Origin: Bacteriovoracaceae bacterium
GTDB lineage: Bacteria > Bdellovibrionota > Bacteriovoracia > Bacteriovoracales > Bacteriovoracaceae
Reading direction: 5' to 3'
Length of the DNA: 64,000 nt
Assembly (NCBI GenBank): GCA_016784965.1
Contig: JADHTQ010000010.1
Coordinates: 1-64,000, forward strand
Shown here one piece after another: positions 9,066 to 17,810 of this stretch (positions within the stretch are counted from its first letter, which is position 1; each line of letters opens with the position of its first letter). Made by a program: the position numbers and the translations under genes. The notes under the pieces are model-generated. The model was not told where the DNA came from. It did no database searches and saw only the letters and a program-made list of their open reading frames with translations.

Positions 9066-9608
9066 ATGAAATTGTTAATATCGATAACAATAATGTTTTT
9101 AAGTTTAGGCCTTATGGCAAAAGAGCCTGGATTTTCAACTGGAAATACTTTTACAAGAACTCAATTAGATGGCTATGTTACAGTTAGGTGTCAAGGGAAC
9201 TCAGAAGGTCATCGCTGTAGAGAGGTTTTGTGGAGCCCAGCAGTTTATGCATACTTTGAAATGGAGCCAGGAGTAGATGCGGATAAAGTAATCTTAAATG
9301 CCATTCATGAAGATGGATCAACCCGCGATAAAAAGTCAAAATTTAAAAAAGATATCGGAAGAAGTAAAAAAAGATTTAATCTTGGTGTTTGGTCTTTATT
9401 TCAAAGACCTCTGTTAGAGGGTGGAAAAAACATTATTGAATACACTTTATTAAAGCGCAAAAAGGTAGTTCTTACTGGATCATTTGAAGTTTATGTACGC
9501 ACAGCTGAAGGTAGATATTGTGATTCAGAATATCGCTATTTCAATGATTGCAGTAGTTCTCAGGTAGTTTGTCGCGACTATTTTCGCCGCCATAATTACT
9601 GTAGGTAG
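9066..9608 (+). CDS. secreted protein with Cys-rich C-terminus
   Basis: A 180-residue protein with a clear signal peptide (MKLLISITIMFLSLGLMA, then KEPG). The body is probably beta-rich. It carries two Cys near residues 40-50 (RCQGNSEGHRCRE) and four more in the last 30 residues (YCDSEYRYFNDCSSSQVVC, then YCR), suggesting disulfides in the periplasm. AAAGGGAG precedes the ATG, and the 118-base upstream gap has room for a promoter. No family is recognised. It is convergent with the next gene, with 3 bases between them. Confidence 0.7.
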   Translation: MKLLISITIMFLSLGLMAKEPGFSTGNTFTRTQLDGYVTVRCQGNSEGHRCREVLWSPAVYAYFEMEPGVDADKVILNAIHEDGSTRDKKSKFKKDIGRSKKRFNLGVWSLFQRPLLEGGKNIIEYTLLKRKKVVLTGSFEVYVRTAEGRYCDSEYRYFNDCSSSQVVCRDYFRRHNYCR

Positions 9609-9611
9609 ACG

Positions 9612-10136
9612 TTAAAGTATTCTATCGGACAGAATATGTAGTAGATCAGCAATAAAAACACCGATAAGGGCACTTATTGACCAAGCTTTGTGAGTTGTAA
9701 CAAAACTTGCAAAGCTTTCTAAAAAGTACTTAGAAGTCTCTGTCGTCTGTACACTGACTTGCATAAAATCCAAGTTACTAAAAAATCCTGAAGTGATAAA
9801 TTTCCAACTCATAAAGTACAAAAATAGTACTATGTAAAAAAAAATGATTACAGCTATCATTCTGGTTACAGTACCAAACAGAGTATGAGAAACTCCTCGG
9901 TGTTTAAAAAAAGGTGCATAACAAATACGCAGTGGAAGGGTTAAAATGCCTTTGAAGGAGAGGATTTTGCTTTGATTTATAATGTCTGCATCGGGATTAA
10001 ACCATCTTGTTGCAACAGCATAACAGGTGCAGCCTATAATGATTGTTGAAACATTGGGGTAAAAAAAATATCCAAAAATGGCCAGTGGAATCAGTAGGGT
10101 GAAATTTATCTTTATATGAACTTTACTCTTTGGCAT
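9612..10136 (-). CDS. metal-binding membrane protein (DUF2227/YdjM-like)
   Basis: A 174-residue protein with four or five hydrophobic segments. The motifs TRWFNPDADI and RGVSHTLFGT place Asp and His residues at membrane edges, as in the DUF2227 and YdjM/DUF457 'membrane-bound metal-dependent hydrolase' families; the last segment contains DLLHILSD. Enzyme activity has not been shown for most relatives. I place the start at the ATG at 10136 (AGAGATAAAG upstream). A TTG nine codons earlier is possible but has no better site. Confidence 0.7.
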   Translation of the reverse strand: MPKSKVHIKINFTLLIPLAIFGYFFYPNVSTIIIGCTCYAVATRWFNPDADIINQSKILSFKGILTLPLRICYAPFFKHRGVSHTLFGTVTRMIAVIIFFYIVLFLYFMSWKFITSGFFSNLDFMQVSVQTTETSKYFLESFASFVTTHKAWSISALIGVFIADLLHILSDRIL

Positions 10137-10197
10137 CTTTATCTCTGAATTAGAATGCCTCAATTAAATTGACTTTTCAAGTGGATAAAACTTAAAT

Positions 10198-10980
10198 TTA
10201 TGGGTGCTTGCTTTTTGTCCAGTAGTACTTAAACAGGTCCATGAAATAACCGTTATAATAGTTATTGTCACTGAGTCCGATGGCATGTTCGATGCTACTT
10301 CTATCAAGGCTAAAGCGGTCTGCATTGGTAACAATTAAAATGGCATTGCGATCAGGTGTCATCTCTAACATGCTATTGTACCACTGTCTTTCGGTAAGAG
10401 GTTTGTCAAAAACAGGGTCGATGGCCCACCATCCTTTTTTATCTGACTTAATGATAGTGGTTACATGAAATCCCCACTCACCTTGCTCATTTCTTTCCAC
10501 GTAGTCCCAGAGCTTTAAATCAGCTCTTTGGTGGGGCTTTAGGTCGCCGATAACCCAAAGTTTCAAAACTCTATTTTGATCAACGCCGCGCTGCGCTGCC
10601 TCCATGTTTACTGCTACTGCACGCCCAAAACAGAAGCCATTTTCACAATTTGGGTCATACTTTTTTAAAGCACCAAGCCCTGCGACAGGGTTTTGGGCCA
10701 CATTATCATAGATTAATTGCGCTGTTTCTTTAGAGATTCCCTCCAAGTTGTTTGGATGGGACATGAATGGAGTATTTGCAATCATATCTTTTAACAGAGC
10801 ATTATTTCTGTCTCGAGTGACCTTTGGAGGGAATTCTGTTACTAGCCACAAATTGTCCATTGATGCAGTAACAAAGCGGTTAAGAGGGGCAAAGCAAGCT
10901 GAATCAAAATCTGGTTGTGTAGCGAATGAATTAATTTGAATCGCAAAACAAATTGTAAATAGTAAAATACGTGCTGTCAT
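10198..10980 (-). CDS. exported protein-glutaminase-like (papain-fold deamidase) enzyme
   Basis: The 260 residues begin with a signal peptide (ILLFTICFAIQINSFA). The core has NGFCFGRAVAVNME (Cys117), WGFHVTTIIKSD (His172) and WWAIDPVFDKPLTERQW (Asp188). This order and context (FCFGRA, GxHV, then a strand ending in IDP with a downstream P-T-x-x-x-W) match the Cys-His-Asp triad of bacterial protein-glutamine deamidases (protein glutaminase family). Such enzymes convert side-chain Gln to Glu in proteins. Cys112 could form a disulfide. The protein is exported, so its target would be envelope or prey protein (inference). A transglutaminase or papain-like protease is the alternative. The family match is from motif memory, not a search. 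Confidence 0.55.
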   Translation of the reverse strand: MTARILLFTICFAIQINSFATQPDFDSACFAPLNRFVTASMDNLWLVTEFPPKVTRDRNNALLKDMIANTPFMSHPNNLEGISKETAQLIYDNVAQNPVAGLGALKKYDPNCENGFCFGRAVAVNMEAAQRGVDQNRVLKLWVIGDLKPHQRADLKLWDYVERNEQGEWGFHVTTIIKSDKKGWWAIDPVFDKPLTERQWYNSMLEMTPDRNAILIVTNADRFSLDRSSIEHAIGLSDNNYYNGYFMDLFKYYWTKSKHP

Positions 10981-11147
10981 AACAAATGCCTTTCATAAGT
11001 TTGTAAATAATTTAACTAAAGGCAGAGATAGCAAAAATGTAGATGAAAAGATTGAAAATAAATAGGGCTAAGTAATAATTACATAGGAGTTGTAGGAATA
11101 AAGTAGCTAGTGTATAGGTCATTTTTTATCTTTATTTGGGTTTGTAA

Positions 11148-12557
11148 ATGAATAATGCATTCATTGTTATTTTAATTGTTTGTTTAGGGTCTTGCGGTAT
11201 TTTTGCAGCTGAGACAGTATCACTAAAAAAGCAATCTTCTATTGTTGGAGTACTGGGTGATCTTGAAGGGAATTGGGAGAGATTTGAAGACTTTCTTCGA
11301 AATGGAGATATCTTTGAAATGGATGCCAAAGGCGAAATAACATTAAAACCCGGAAGGAAGTTTGTTTTTTTAGGAGACGCAGTTGATCGAGGAAAAGGTA
11401 GTCTCAAAGTTGTAGAAACACTGGTGCAACTAAAGGAGAAATACCCCGATGATGTGACCATTATTCTAGGTAATCACGATATCACTAAAATGAGAATTCT
11501 TGATGAGCTCTCTGATGAGAAAATGGCCGAAGTACCCAAAGCCATGTATGGATATGTTCGACAGATGATGAAAAGAAGAGGTCGCACTATTACACAGAGC
11601 CAGTTTGAAAGACACTTGCCACAATTTAACACTAAAGTGAACAGATTAAAATGGCTTCTGGCTCAAACCATGGGAGCACCAAAGGCATTTGAACTCCGTA
11701 AGATGGAGCTTAAAAAACTAAATCCAGCAGAGCTTCTTATCGAAGATGAATTGGTAGTTTTAAGCTATATTGACGAGCTATCTGAAGGTGGCAATTTTAG
11801 AAAGTTTTTATCATATGGCCAGCTGGCAGCGGTTGTCGATAACACACTTTATACTCATGGAGCGATAACAAAACAAAATTATGGGCATATTCCAGGACGT
11901 AGCGAGACAATTATTGATTTAAATCAATGGATAAAAGAGCTAAATGGGTGGTTTAAAAGTGAAGTTCACAAATGGCAGCGAGGGGCTAGCGCGACTCATC
12001 TTTTGAAGTATGTAACACCTAATTCTTCTGATTATTCAAATAATGAATCAGTCACATTTGCTCGCTTTTTTGATAACAAGGGTAATTATAAACAACTGCC
12101 CGAAGCAATAATCCGTTCACTTAAAAAGTATATAGCAAGAATTGTCGTTGGACATACACCTATTGGTGAAGTACCAGTACTAATTAGAGAGGATGGAATA
12201 GAGCTATTGGCCGCAGATACATCTGGAGCTAAAAATCCAGCAATGAACTCCAAAATACTAATACAAGAGCAAGTTGTTTCACTAGAAAAACAGATGCCCA
12301 ATGGACGTAAGTTTCAGATGGTTGCAAGACTAGGAGATAACGAATCGCCATTTGGAAAACTTGCAACAAATGATTTTAGAATAATTGGAACTTTGGATAA
12401 TGATTCCTACTTGCTGCATAATAACGTTAACAGATATGAAGAATATGTTAATATATACAAAAAAGTTTCACCACCTGATTTACAATTTAAAAAAACTGCA
12501 CAAGCTTCTTTGAGCAAGCAGGTGGGCTGTGTACATGCGGCTTCAGCGCTGTTGTAA
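11148..12557 (+). CDS. exported PPP-like metallophosphoesterase
   Basis: The 469 residues carry a calcineurin-like phosphoesterase. Motifs in order are GDLEGN (37-42), GDAVDRG (76-82), GNHD (108-111), THG (about 240) and GHTP (about 334). This is the PPP Ser/Thr phosphatase pattern. In the first motif the usual metal-ligand His of GDxHG is Glu40, an unusual change. The N-terminus is a signal peptide; LGSC (Cys16) could be a lipobox, or cleavage could fall after IFAA. A helical insert lies between motifs 3 and 4. Export of a PPP-type enzyme suggests extracytoplasmic substrates. It begins the plus-strand block ahead of the ATP-grasp gene. Confidence 0.8.
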   Translation: MNNAFIVILIVCLGSCGIFAAETVSLKKQSSIVGVLGDLEGNWERFEDFLRNGDIFEMDAKGEITLKPGRKFVFLGDAVDRGKGSLKVVETLVQLKEKYPDDVTIILGNHDITKMRILDELSDEKMAEVPKAMYGYVRQMMKRRGRTITQSQFERHLPQFNTKVNRLKWLLAQTMGAPKAFELRKMELKKLNPAELLIEDELVVLSYIDELSEGGNFRKFLSYGQLAAVVDNTLYTHGAITKQNYGHIPGRSETIIDLNQWIKELNGWFKSEVHKWQRGASATHLLKYVTPNSSDYSNNESVTFARFFDNKGNYKQLPEAIIRSLKKYIARIVVGHTPIGEVPVLIREDGIELLAADTSGAKNPAMNSKILIQEQVVSLEKQMPNGRKFQMVARLGDNESPFGKLATNDFRIIGTLDNDSYLLHNNVNRYEEYVNIYKKVSPPDLQFKKTAQASLSKQVGCVHAASALL

Positions 12558-12693
12558 ATGTTTTGTTAACTACCTTAATATAAATTTTACATGCACAATT
12601 TTTTTACTTGTTCATCCGTAATCGATTAGCTAGAACCACCCCACAATTTTAAAAATATCTTAAGGATTAAACAGGTTTTTGCTGGGGTTTTTT

Positions 12694-15318
12694 ATGAAGT
12701 CAAGATTAGTCGTAATCATTTTATTTGTTGTCAATTTATTCATTACTACAAATTTAACTCATGCTTCTGTGATATGTGCCAGAGGTGCTAGTAGTATAGT
12801 TTCGGGATCAACGAGCACCCAGAGAGTTAGTTACAAAGAACTTGTCACCTCCCCGTATAAGCTAAGATTAAAGGCACCAGATGGCAGAGAAGTAGAATTA
12901 AGTTCTGCCAATTACCTTTTAAACAATGATGGTTCGGCAAAAGCATACATTAAAGATTTTGTTGCAGGTCTTTTAACAAGAAGCCCACAACAAAATCAAA
13001 CACTCTTTCAAAAGATGGCCAAAGAGCATGGCCTTCGCGAGATGACTTTTAAAGTTAAAGATAAAACGACCGGTAAATACGATAAAATCTTCACTGTTTC
13101 ATTTAATGGTGTGGCACCGATTACAAAACAATATTACGATGAATTAATTGGCTCTACCGCTCCAATGATGCAAGCAATGAGGGATTTATTACAAAGAATT
13201 TACTCAAGTAATGCACCTACGGCCCAAAACCTTGGGATTGCTGGTCTTCCAAAGGATGTACAAGACCTCTTTTTAAGAGTCATAAATGAAACTATTTATC
13301 TAGAGAAAAAACTTCGCGATCCAAGGATGAAAGATTATCCCTTCCTCCCCGTTGCAGGGTTTGACGCTGCTGTTGGTAACCTCGATAAAATGAAGCCTGT
13401 TTTTTATGAAGTAAATGACTCTACTCCCAGTGGGCTCTCAAACCAGATCCAATTGATGGATGTGTTCCGTCAACAAGCACCAGAATTGTTTAGCAAAATT
13501 GAAGGGCAGATACCTGCAGACAAAACATTTAAATTATTAAAAGCGGCAATTGATGATAATGCAAAAGCTTGGACTGGAAGATCTGATGGCATCTCAGTTG
13601 TTATCTCTCCGGGAATTTTCAATGGTGCACACCCCGATGTTGCCTCTATCGCTCAGTTTTCAGGAATGCCTCTAGTAAGGGTTCAAGATTTATATACAGA
13701 TGTTGCAGGCAACATTCGCTTAAATATTGGTAAAAATAAAGATAACCCAGTTGTTACAGGTGTCTATAATAGGATGGAGACATCTTTTTTGCTGCAGTCA
13801 AATAAGCGAGGTGTTCCACTTATTAGCCCATACTATGAGGATAATGTGGAAGTAGGAAGACGCCTAGGGGTAGATTTACGTCCTGGAGTAATTTATCGAT
13901 TTAAATATGATGCCCAAGAAGAAATTATTGGAGTAGAGCTAGATGCACAGGGGCGACCATTGTTGGAAGAAACTTTTGAAAAGATGGGAGTTGATCCACA
14001 AAGACCCAGCAGCACTCCCGGTGAATTGATCGATGCGGTATTAGACAAGAAACTTTTTGTTAGTAATGTCGGTGGACGCGTTTTAGATGATAAGAGACTT
14101 TTTCAAGCAATGGCAGAGCATATTGCACCAAAGTATGTAAAAGATGGAAGGGCGGTTGCTGGACCTCCACGGACACTTAAAAGAGATGAATACGAGGCAT
14201 TTTATAAAAGTGATAATTTAAAAGGTTACGTAGTTAAAGCACCTGATATGTCAGGAGGAGACGGAATTTATCTCATGGTAAATTTAACTCCCCAAAAACA
14301 ACAAGAAGTTGTTAAGATGGTACAACTTAATCCTGATCGTTATATCATACAAGAGTTTGCAGATGTATCTGTAATTACAAGACCAGAAGTTAGTCAGTCT
14401 GGTGAGGTTGTAATGGGCACCGGTGCCTTAGATTGGAGAGTATTTCCTGTACAGTTTGCTGATGGGACGGTAGATGCTGGGACGAACTCACTTTTAATCA
14501 GAACTGCAGGTGAAGGCAGTGCTTCTACTAACACCTCACAAGGTGGTGGATATGGGTTGGGACTTGTTCTTGAGGAGTTGCCAAGCAATAAAAACTTAGG
14601 TCGCAAATCGATGATTCCAAATGCAAAGAAACACTCGTATGTTGGTATGTCAAGGCAGAATGAAGTTTCAGAATTTGTTGAGCAATTAAACTTTCTTACA
14701 GATATGACTGCTCCTGGTAATAATGTGAAAGTGTTAAAAGAAACAGTTGAAACGCTAGTAAATTTAAACAGAAGTGTGATGGACCTATTTGGAAGAGACC
14801 TTTCCTACTTCATGACAGTCAGTAGAAACTTCCAAGATGGTCAATTAACTCGTCAGGAATATCATCAGCAAATTTTAGACTTTAGATCAAAGTTGCAAAA
14901 AGGAGATTTTGCGGTTGATGGTCTAGATGCAAGAGTTAAAAGTACATTGGCAAAATATAAGAGCGTAGATTATGTGACATTTTCGCGCATTCAAAGAGAA
15001 AATGTACAGGCCTTTGCCAAACAAGTAAACTTTTTCGATGAGCTGACTCAGGCAAATAATGAAATAGAGATTTTAGACACAACTTTTGGCTACTACTTTG
15101 ATCTTGCAAAAAACATGGTAGGCCTTGTAGATCAAAAGACACTTGATGCATTTGAAAGTGCCATCACAGGATACCAAAGTGGACAACTCTCAAGGCAAAC
15201 CCTACGCCTAGAAGTTTTACGTTTGAGAAAAGCATTGAGGACACAAGACTACAGTGTTGAGGGCCTAGATCAGTTGATGAGTCAAACTTTAAAGTTAAAA
15301 AAAAAACACCTTTTTTAG
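12694..15318 (+). CDS. exported circularly permuted ATP-grasp protein, zero-frame product
   Basis: I start at the ATG at 12694, which gives the signal peptide MKSRLVVIILFVVNLFI; a TTG at 12679 would add five residues. The product has 874 residues. The body matches the circularly permuted ATP-grasp (type 2, DUF404/407-like) group: EVNDSTPSGLSN, VVISPGIFNGAHPD, KAPDMSGGDGIYLM, ALDWRVFPVQ and NTSQGGGYG. Relatives are thought to be peptide or amide ligases and are often found with transglutaminase-like and alpha-E genes. Two about-65-residue helical repeats follow (about 692-757 and 801-870), each with GQL-RQ and V-GLD. The frame stops just after a run of ten A, and a second module continues in the -1 frame. 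ATP-grasp fold: confident; export: likely; reaction: unknown. Confidence 0.75.
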   Translation: MKSRLVVIILFVVNLFITTNLTHASVICARGASSIVSGSTSTQRVSYKELVTSPYKLRLKAPDGREVELSSANYLLNNDGSAKAYIKDFVAGLLTRSPQQNQTLFQKMAKEHGLREMTFKVKDKTTGKYDKIFTVSFNGVAPITKQYYDELIGSTAPMMQAMRDLLQRIYSSNAPTAQNLGIAGLPKDVQDLFLRVINETIYLEKKLRDPRMKDYPFLPVAGFDAAVGNLDKMKPVFYEVNDSTPSGLSNQIQLMDVFRQQAPELFSKIEGQIPADKTFKLLKAAIDDNAKAWTGRSDGISVVISPGIFNGAHPDVASIAQFSGMPLVRVQDLYTDVAGNIRLNIGKNKDNPVVTGVYNRMETSFLLQSNKRGVPLISPYYEDNVEVGRRLGVDLRPGVIYRFKYDAQEEIIGVELDAQGRPLLEETFEKMGVDPQRPSSTPGELIDAVLDKKLFVSNVGGRVLDDKRLFQAMAEHIAPKYVKDGRAVAGPPRTLKRDEYEAFYKSDNLKGYVVKAPDMSGGDGIYLMVNLTPQKQQEVVKMVQLNPDRYIIQEFADVSVITRPEVSQSGEVVMGTGALDWRVFPVQFADGTVDAGTNSLLIRTAGEGSASTNTSQGGGYGLGLVLEELPSNKNLGRKSMIPNAKKHSYVGMSRQNEVSEFVEQLNFLTDMTAPGNNVKVLKETVETLVNLNRSVMDLFGRDLSYFMTVSRNFQDGQLTRQEYHQQILDFRSKLQKGDFAVDGLDARVKSTLAKYKSVDYVTFSRIQRENVQAFAKQVNFFDELTQANNEIEILDTTFGYYFDLAKNMVGLVDQKTLDAFESAITGYQSGQLSRQTLRLEVLRLRKALRTQDYSVEGLDQLMSQTLKLKKKHLF
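15297..15306 (+). promoter_or_regulatory. A10 slippery tract at the frame change
   Basis: Ten consecutive A, read in the zero frame as the last base of TTA followed by three AAA codons. They lie exactly where the ATP-grasp gene changes frame, and the zero frame ends at TAG 15316-15318. A -1 ribosomal slip, or RNA polymerase adding one A, joins both frames. No downstream hairpin was found. Confidence 0.5.
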
Positions 15319-16181
15319 ATAGAACAAGCCGCTCATTCATTGCTGCCAACTTTGATACGGTAGCTACCTCAACACCACTGCCCAACCGTGAACTTCTAAG
15401 AGAAGGCATCGCCAGTGGCAACCCATATAAACTTTATGAAGTAGCAACACTTGAGGTCGTAAATAATAAATTTGCAGCAGAGATTCTTACGGAGTTAAAA
15501 GGATTTAAAGGTGAGATTAGAACTGCAGTCATTGAAACACCATCAACGTCAAGCTTGTTTAAAAATGGTATATCAAGCTTTAGAGTGACTGAAGATGGAA
15601 GACCCATAATTACAATTGATAAAACAAACACAAACCTTTACTCCTCACTTGCACACGAATATGAACACTTTAAGTATTGGAAACAGTGGGTGTTAAAATA
15701 TCAAAACTTAGGTGAGGATTTATCTTCAGCTAAAAGACTTGCAAACTATAAGGTTTTTGAAACAGACAAGCGTTTTATTTCTGAACAACTGGCAGTAGAA
15801 GCAGAAATTAGAATGGATATGAGTCTCTCCAAATCATTCTTAAAAGACAAAGTAACCATTCGATCCATTGAAGAGTCATTTGATGACGGCCTCTACTCAA
15901 GACGTCTATACCCCTACAGTGAAGCTATACGCGATATTTTACACAAAGAAAAATGGAGTAGCACACCAATAGATTGGACTCTACTTAAAAAATATCTAGA
16001 TGAATCCATAGCATATGTCAAAGAACATTCCGATGAAGAGCTAGATGCCCAAGCTGTATTTTCTAGAATATGCACACCAAGCAGAGAAGATCAATTCAGG
16101 ACAGATCAAACATTTGATCGCCTCAAACAAATATATAACTGGCACACCACTGCATCAGTCATGATCAACCAACAACAATAA
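15306..16181 (+). CDS. zincin-like C-terminal module in the -1 frame of the ATP-grasp gene
   Basis: From 15306 the -1 frame is open to 16181 and continues the repeat region without a visible start: TPFLDRTSRSFIAANFDTV and onward. The first possible start codon (TTG at 15555) has no ribosome site and lies in the middle of clearly coding sequence. About 115 residues in, LAHEYEHFKYW holds an HExxH zinc motif (codons 15654-15668). Glutamates in EQLAVEAEIRMD about 50 residues later could give a third ligand, as in gluzincins. Expressed through -1 slippage on the A10 tract, the joined protein would have about 1162 residues. A true frameshift mutation or homopolymer read error would look the same. 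Confidence 0.6.
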   Translation, partial: TPFLDRTSRSFIAANFDTVATSTPLPNRELLREGIASGNPYKLYEVATLEVVNNKFAAEILTELKGFKGEIRTAVIETPSTSSLFKNGISSFRVTEDGRPIITIDKTNTNLYSSLAHEYEHFKYWKQWVLKYQNLGEDLSSAKRLANYKVFETDKRFISEQLAVEAEIRMDMSLSKSFLKDKVTIRSIEESFDDGLYSRRLYPYSEAIRDILHKEKWSSTPIDWTLLKKYLDESIAYVKEHSDEELDAQAVFSRICTPSREDQFRTDQTFDRLKQIYNWHTTASVMINQQQ

Positions 16182-16538
16182 TTTCTCCTAAAAGGTTCTA
16201 AAAGGTTCCAGGTTCCTAAAAGGGACGCATAGCGTCCCCTTTAGGAACCTGGAACCTTTTCCGAACCTTTTCCATTTAGGAACCTGTAACCTTTTCCCAG
16301 CATATACATTAATTTGTGCATTAGAGTTTTAACCATTGGCCTCTCCAAATGAAATAAAATTCATAAGATGAATATAAAAAAATCTAATCAAGGCATTTAA
16401 CGCAATTTTTGAGCTATGGATTTAATATGCAAGAGAGCATTTTGGCACATTTAATTTCAATATATTGGACCAAGATGTTTTGATTACTTTTTAACTTAAA
16501 TGTATAAATAGTTGTTATATGTAAAATATTAGACAGGT
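16182..16538. other. non-coding stretch with palindromic repeat
   Basis: This 357-base gap between convergent genes holds a long palindrome with flanking partial copies in its first 120 bases (entered separately). From about 16301 to 16538 the DNA is very AT-rich, and I see no gene, promoter or structured element in it. Confidence 0.7.
16188..16299. repeat. 29-bp-arm palindrome with GGTTCC partial copies
   Basis: Arms 16200-16228 and 16232-16260 are inverted copies (28 of 29 positions) around a 3-base loop. They start AAAAGGTTCCAGGTTCC and meet at GGGACGC/GCGTCCC. The AAAAGGTT motif is also present left of the arm (16190-16197), and AACCTTTTCC recurs right of it (16264-16273 and 16288-16297), with a further TTTAGGAACCTGTAACC copy. 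It could end transcription from both sides, but the design (nested arms with repeated outer units) resembles a REP/MITE-like mobile palindrome. Confidence 0.7.
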
Positions 16539-17726
16539 CTAGGGTGAAGGAAATAATCTTTGATGAAAAAATTTATGAATATTTCTAAAATTTATAACAG
16601 AGCAATTATCTAGCGAAGATATTTCTTCATCTCCCGAATAGACAATAGTTCCTTCTTTTACTCGTTCTCCTCCCCACTTTTGAAGTAACTTAATTGTTTT
16701 ACAAAATTGTGGAGAGTATGTAGATGAAGACTTTATTTCAACCGGAAATAAATAACTTGAATTTGTAAATATAAGGTCAACTTCATTTCCTGTATTGTCT
16801 CGGAAAAAATAAAGGTTATGATCTAGGCCTTTATTAAATTGATGCTTTATGAATTCAAGAACGACTAAGTTTTCAAACAATTGCCCACGAAGTGGATCTC
16901 TAGAAAGTTGGTTTAAGTCATTAATGCCAAGTAGGTAAGTGGCAAGACCTGGGTCGACGAAATATATTTTAGGTGATTTTACAATTCGTTTATTAAAGTT
17001 GTTAAAATAAGGTGTGATTTTAAAAATGATAAATGTTGTCTCTAAAACAGACAGCCAATGCTTTACGGTGTGGTTTGAAACTCCAAGCTCATTACCGATA
17101 GATGTTGCATTGAGAAGTTGTCCAACTCTTGCTGCTACCATTTTCATAAAACGTTGAAATAGATCCAAATCCTTAATGTTTAGCACCTGTCTTAAATCTT
17201 TTTCAATGTATGTCTCTAGGTAATTTCTGTAAGCTTTGGTAGGATTTTGCTTTTTATCATAAATACGTGGAAAGCCTCCTTTGTAAAGATAGTTATTTGT
17301 ATCTTTATATTCAATAGACACCTTAGATAGTTCGTTAATAGAAAATGGCAGCAGCTTTAAAATGGCGGTTCGACCAGCAAGAGATTGAGCAACATTTTCA
17401 ATCATTGTTAGTTGGTTGCTTCCAGTTAGAATAAACTGTCCTTCCTTGTTTTGCTCATCAACTAAAACTTGTATATACGATAGGAGTGTTGGTACTCTTT
17501 GAATCTCATCAAAAATTGCTCCATTTTTGTATTTCTCTAAAAAGCTGTTTGGATCACTTTGTGCCATTAACCTAACATCCGGCTTTTCCAAGTTAACATA
17601 GGCAAGTTTAGGAAAGCTGTGTCTTGCCAGTGTAGTCTTGCCAGACTGTCTAGGCCCCGTGATTGTAACTATTGGATATTCCTTAAACATCTGCTTGAGC
17701 TCAGACTCAAGATTACGTGGAATCAT
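16539..17726 (-). CDS. AAA-type ATPase with DUF4143 C-terminal domain
   Basis: At 395 residues this has the common AAA_14-DUF4143 layout. Walker A is GPRQSGKTT (24-32), Walker B is AIFDEIQRVP (about 90-99), and sensor-1 is FILTGSNQL. The C-terminal half has a winged-helix stretch (LLNATSIGNELGVSNHTVKHW) and a nuclease-like PD-(D/E)xK pattern (NEVDLIF, then FPVEIKSS). Such ATPases are widespread accessory genes of unclear function, often gained by transfer and linked to mobile DNA or defence. AAGGAG lies before the ATG. The palindromic repeat at its 3' side supports an accessory island. Confidence 0.88.
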   Translation of the reverse strand: MIPRNLESELKQMFKEYPIVTITGPRQSGKTTLARHSFPKLAYVNLEKPDVRLMAQSDPNSFLEKYKNGAIFDEIQRVPTLLSYIQVLVDEQNKEGQFILTGSNQLTMIENVAQSLAGRTAILKLLPFSINELSKVSIEYKDTNNYLYKGGFPRIYDKKQNPTKAYRNYLETYIEKDLRQVLNIKDLDLFQRFMKMVAARVGQLLNATSIGNELGVSNHTVKHWLSVLETTFIIFKITPYFNNFNKRIVKSPKIYFVDPGLATYLLGINDLNQLSRDPLRGQLFENLVVLEFIKHQFNKGLDHNLYFFRDNTGNEVDLIFTNSSYLFPVEIKSSSTYSPQFCKTIKLLQKWGGERVKEGTIVYSGDEEISSLDNCSVINFRNIHKFFHQRLFPSP

Positions 17727-17810
17727 AATAAACTCCTTTACATAATGGAAGTATAACTTCCAATTTGTAAGGTCGCAACCATGAAAATTATCCGTAATAG
17801 TGGTAACTTG

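Noticed and set aside
15555-16181. Independent 208-residue gene starting at TTG 15555
   Set aside because: No ribosome site, and the coding pattern continues in the same frame upstream to the A10 run, so it is the C-terminal part of the ATP-grasp gene.
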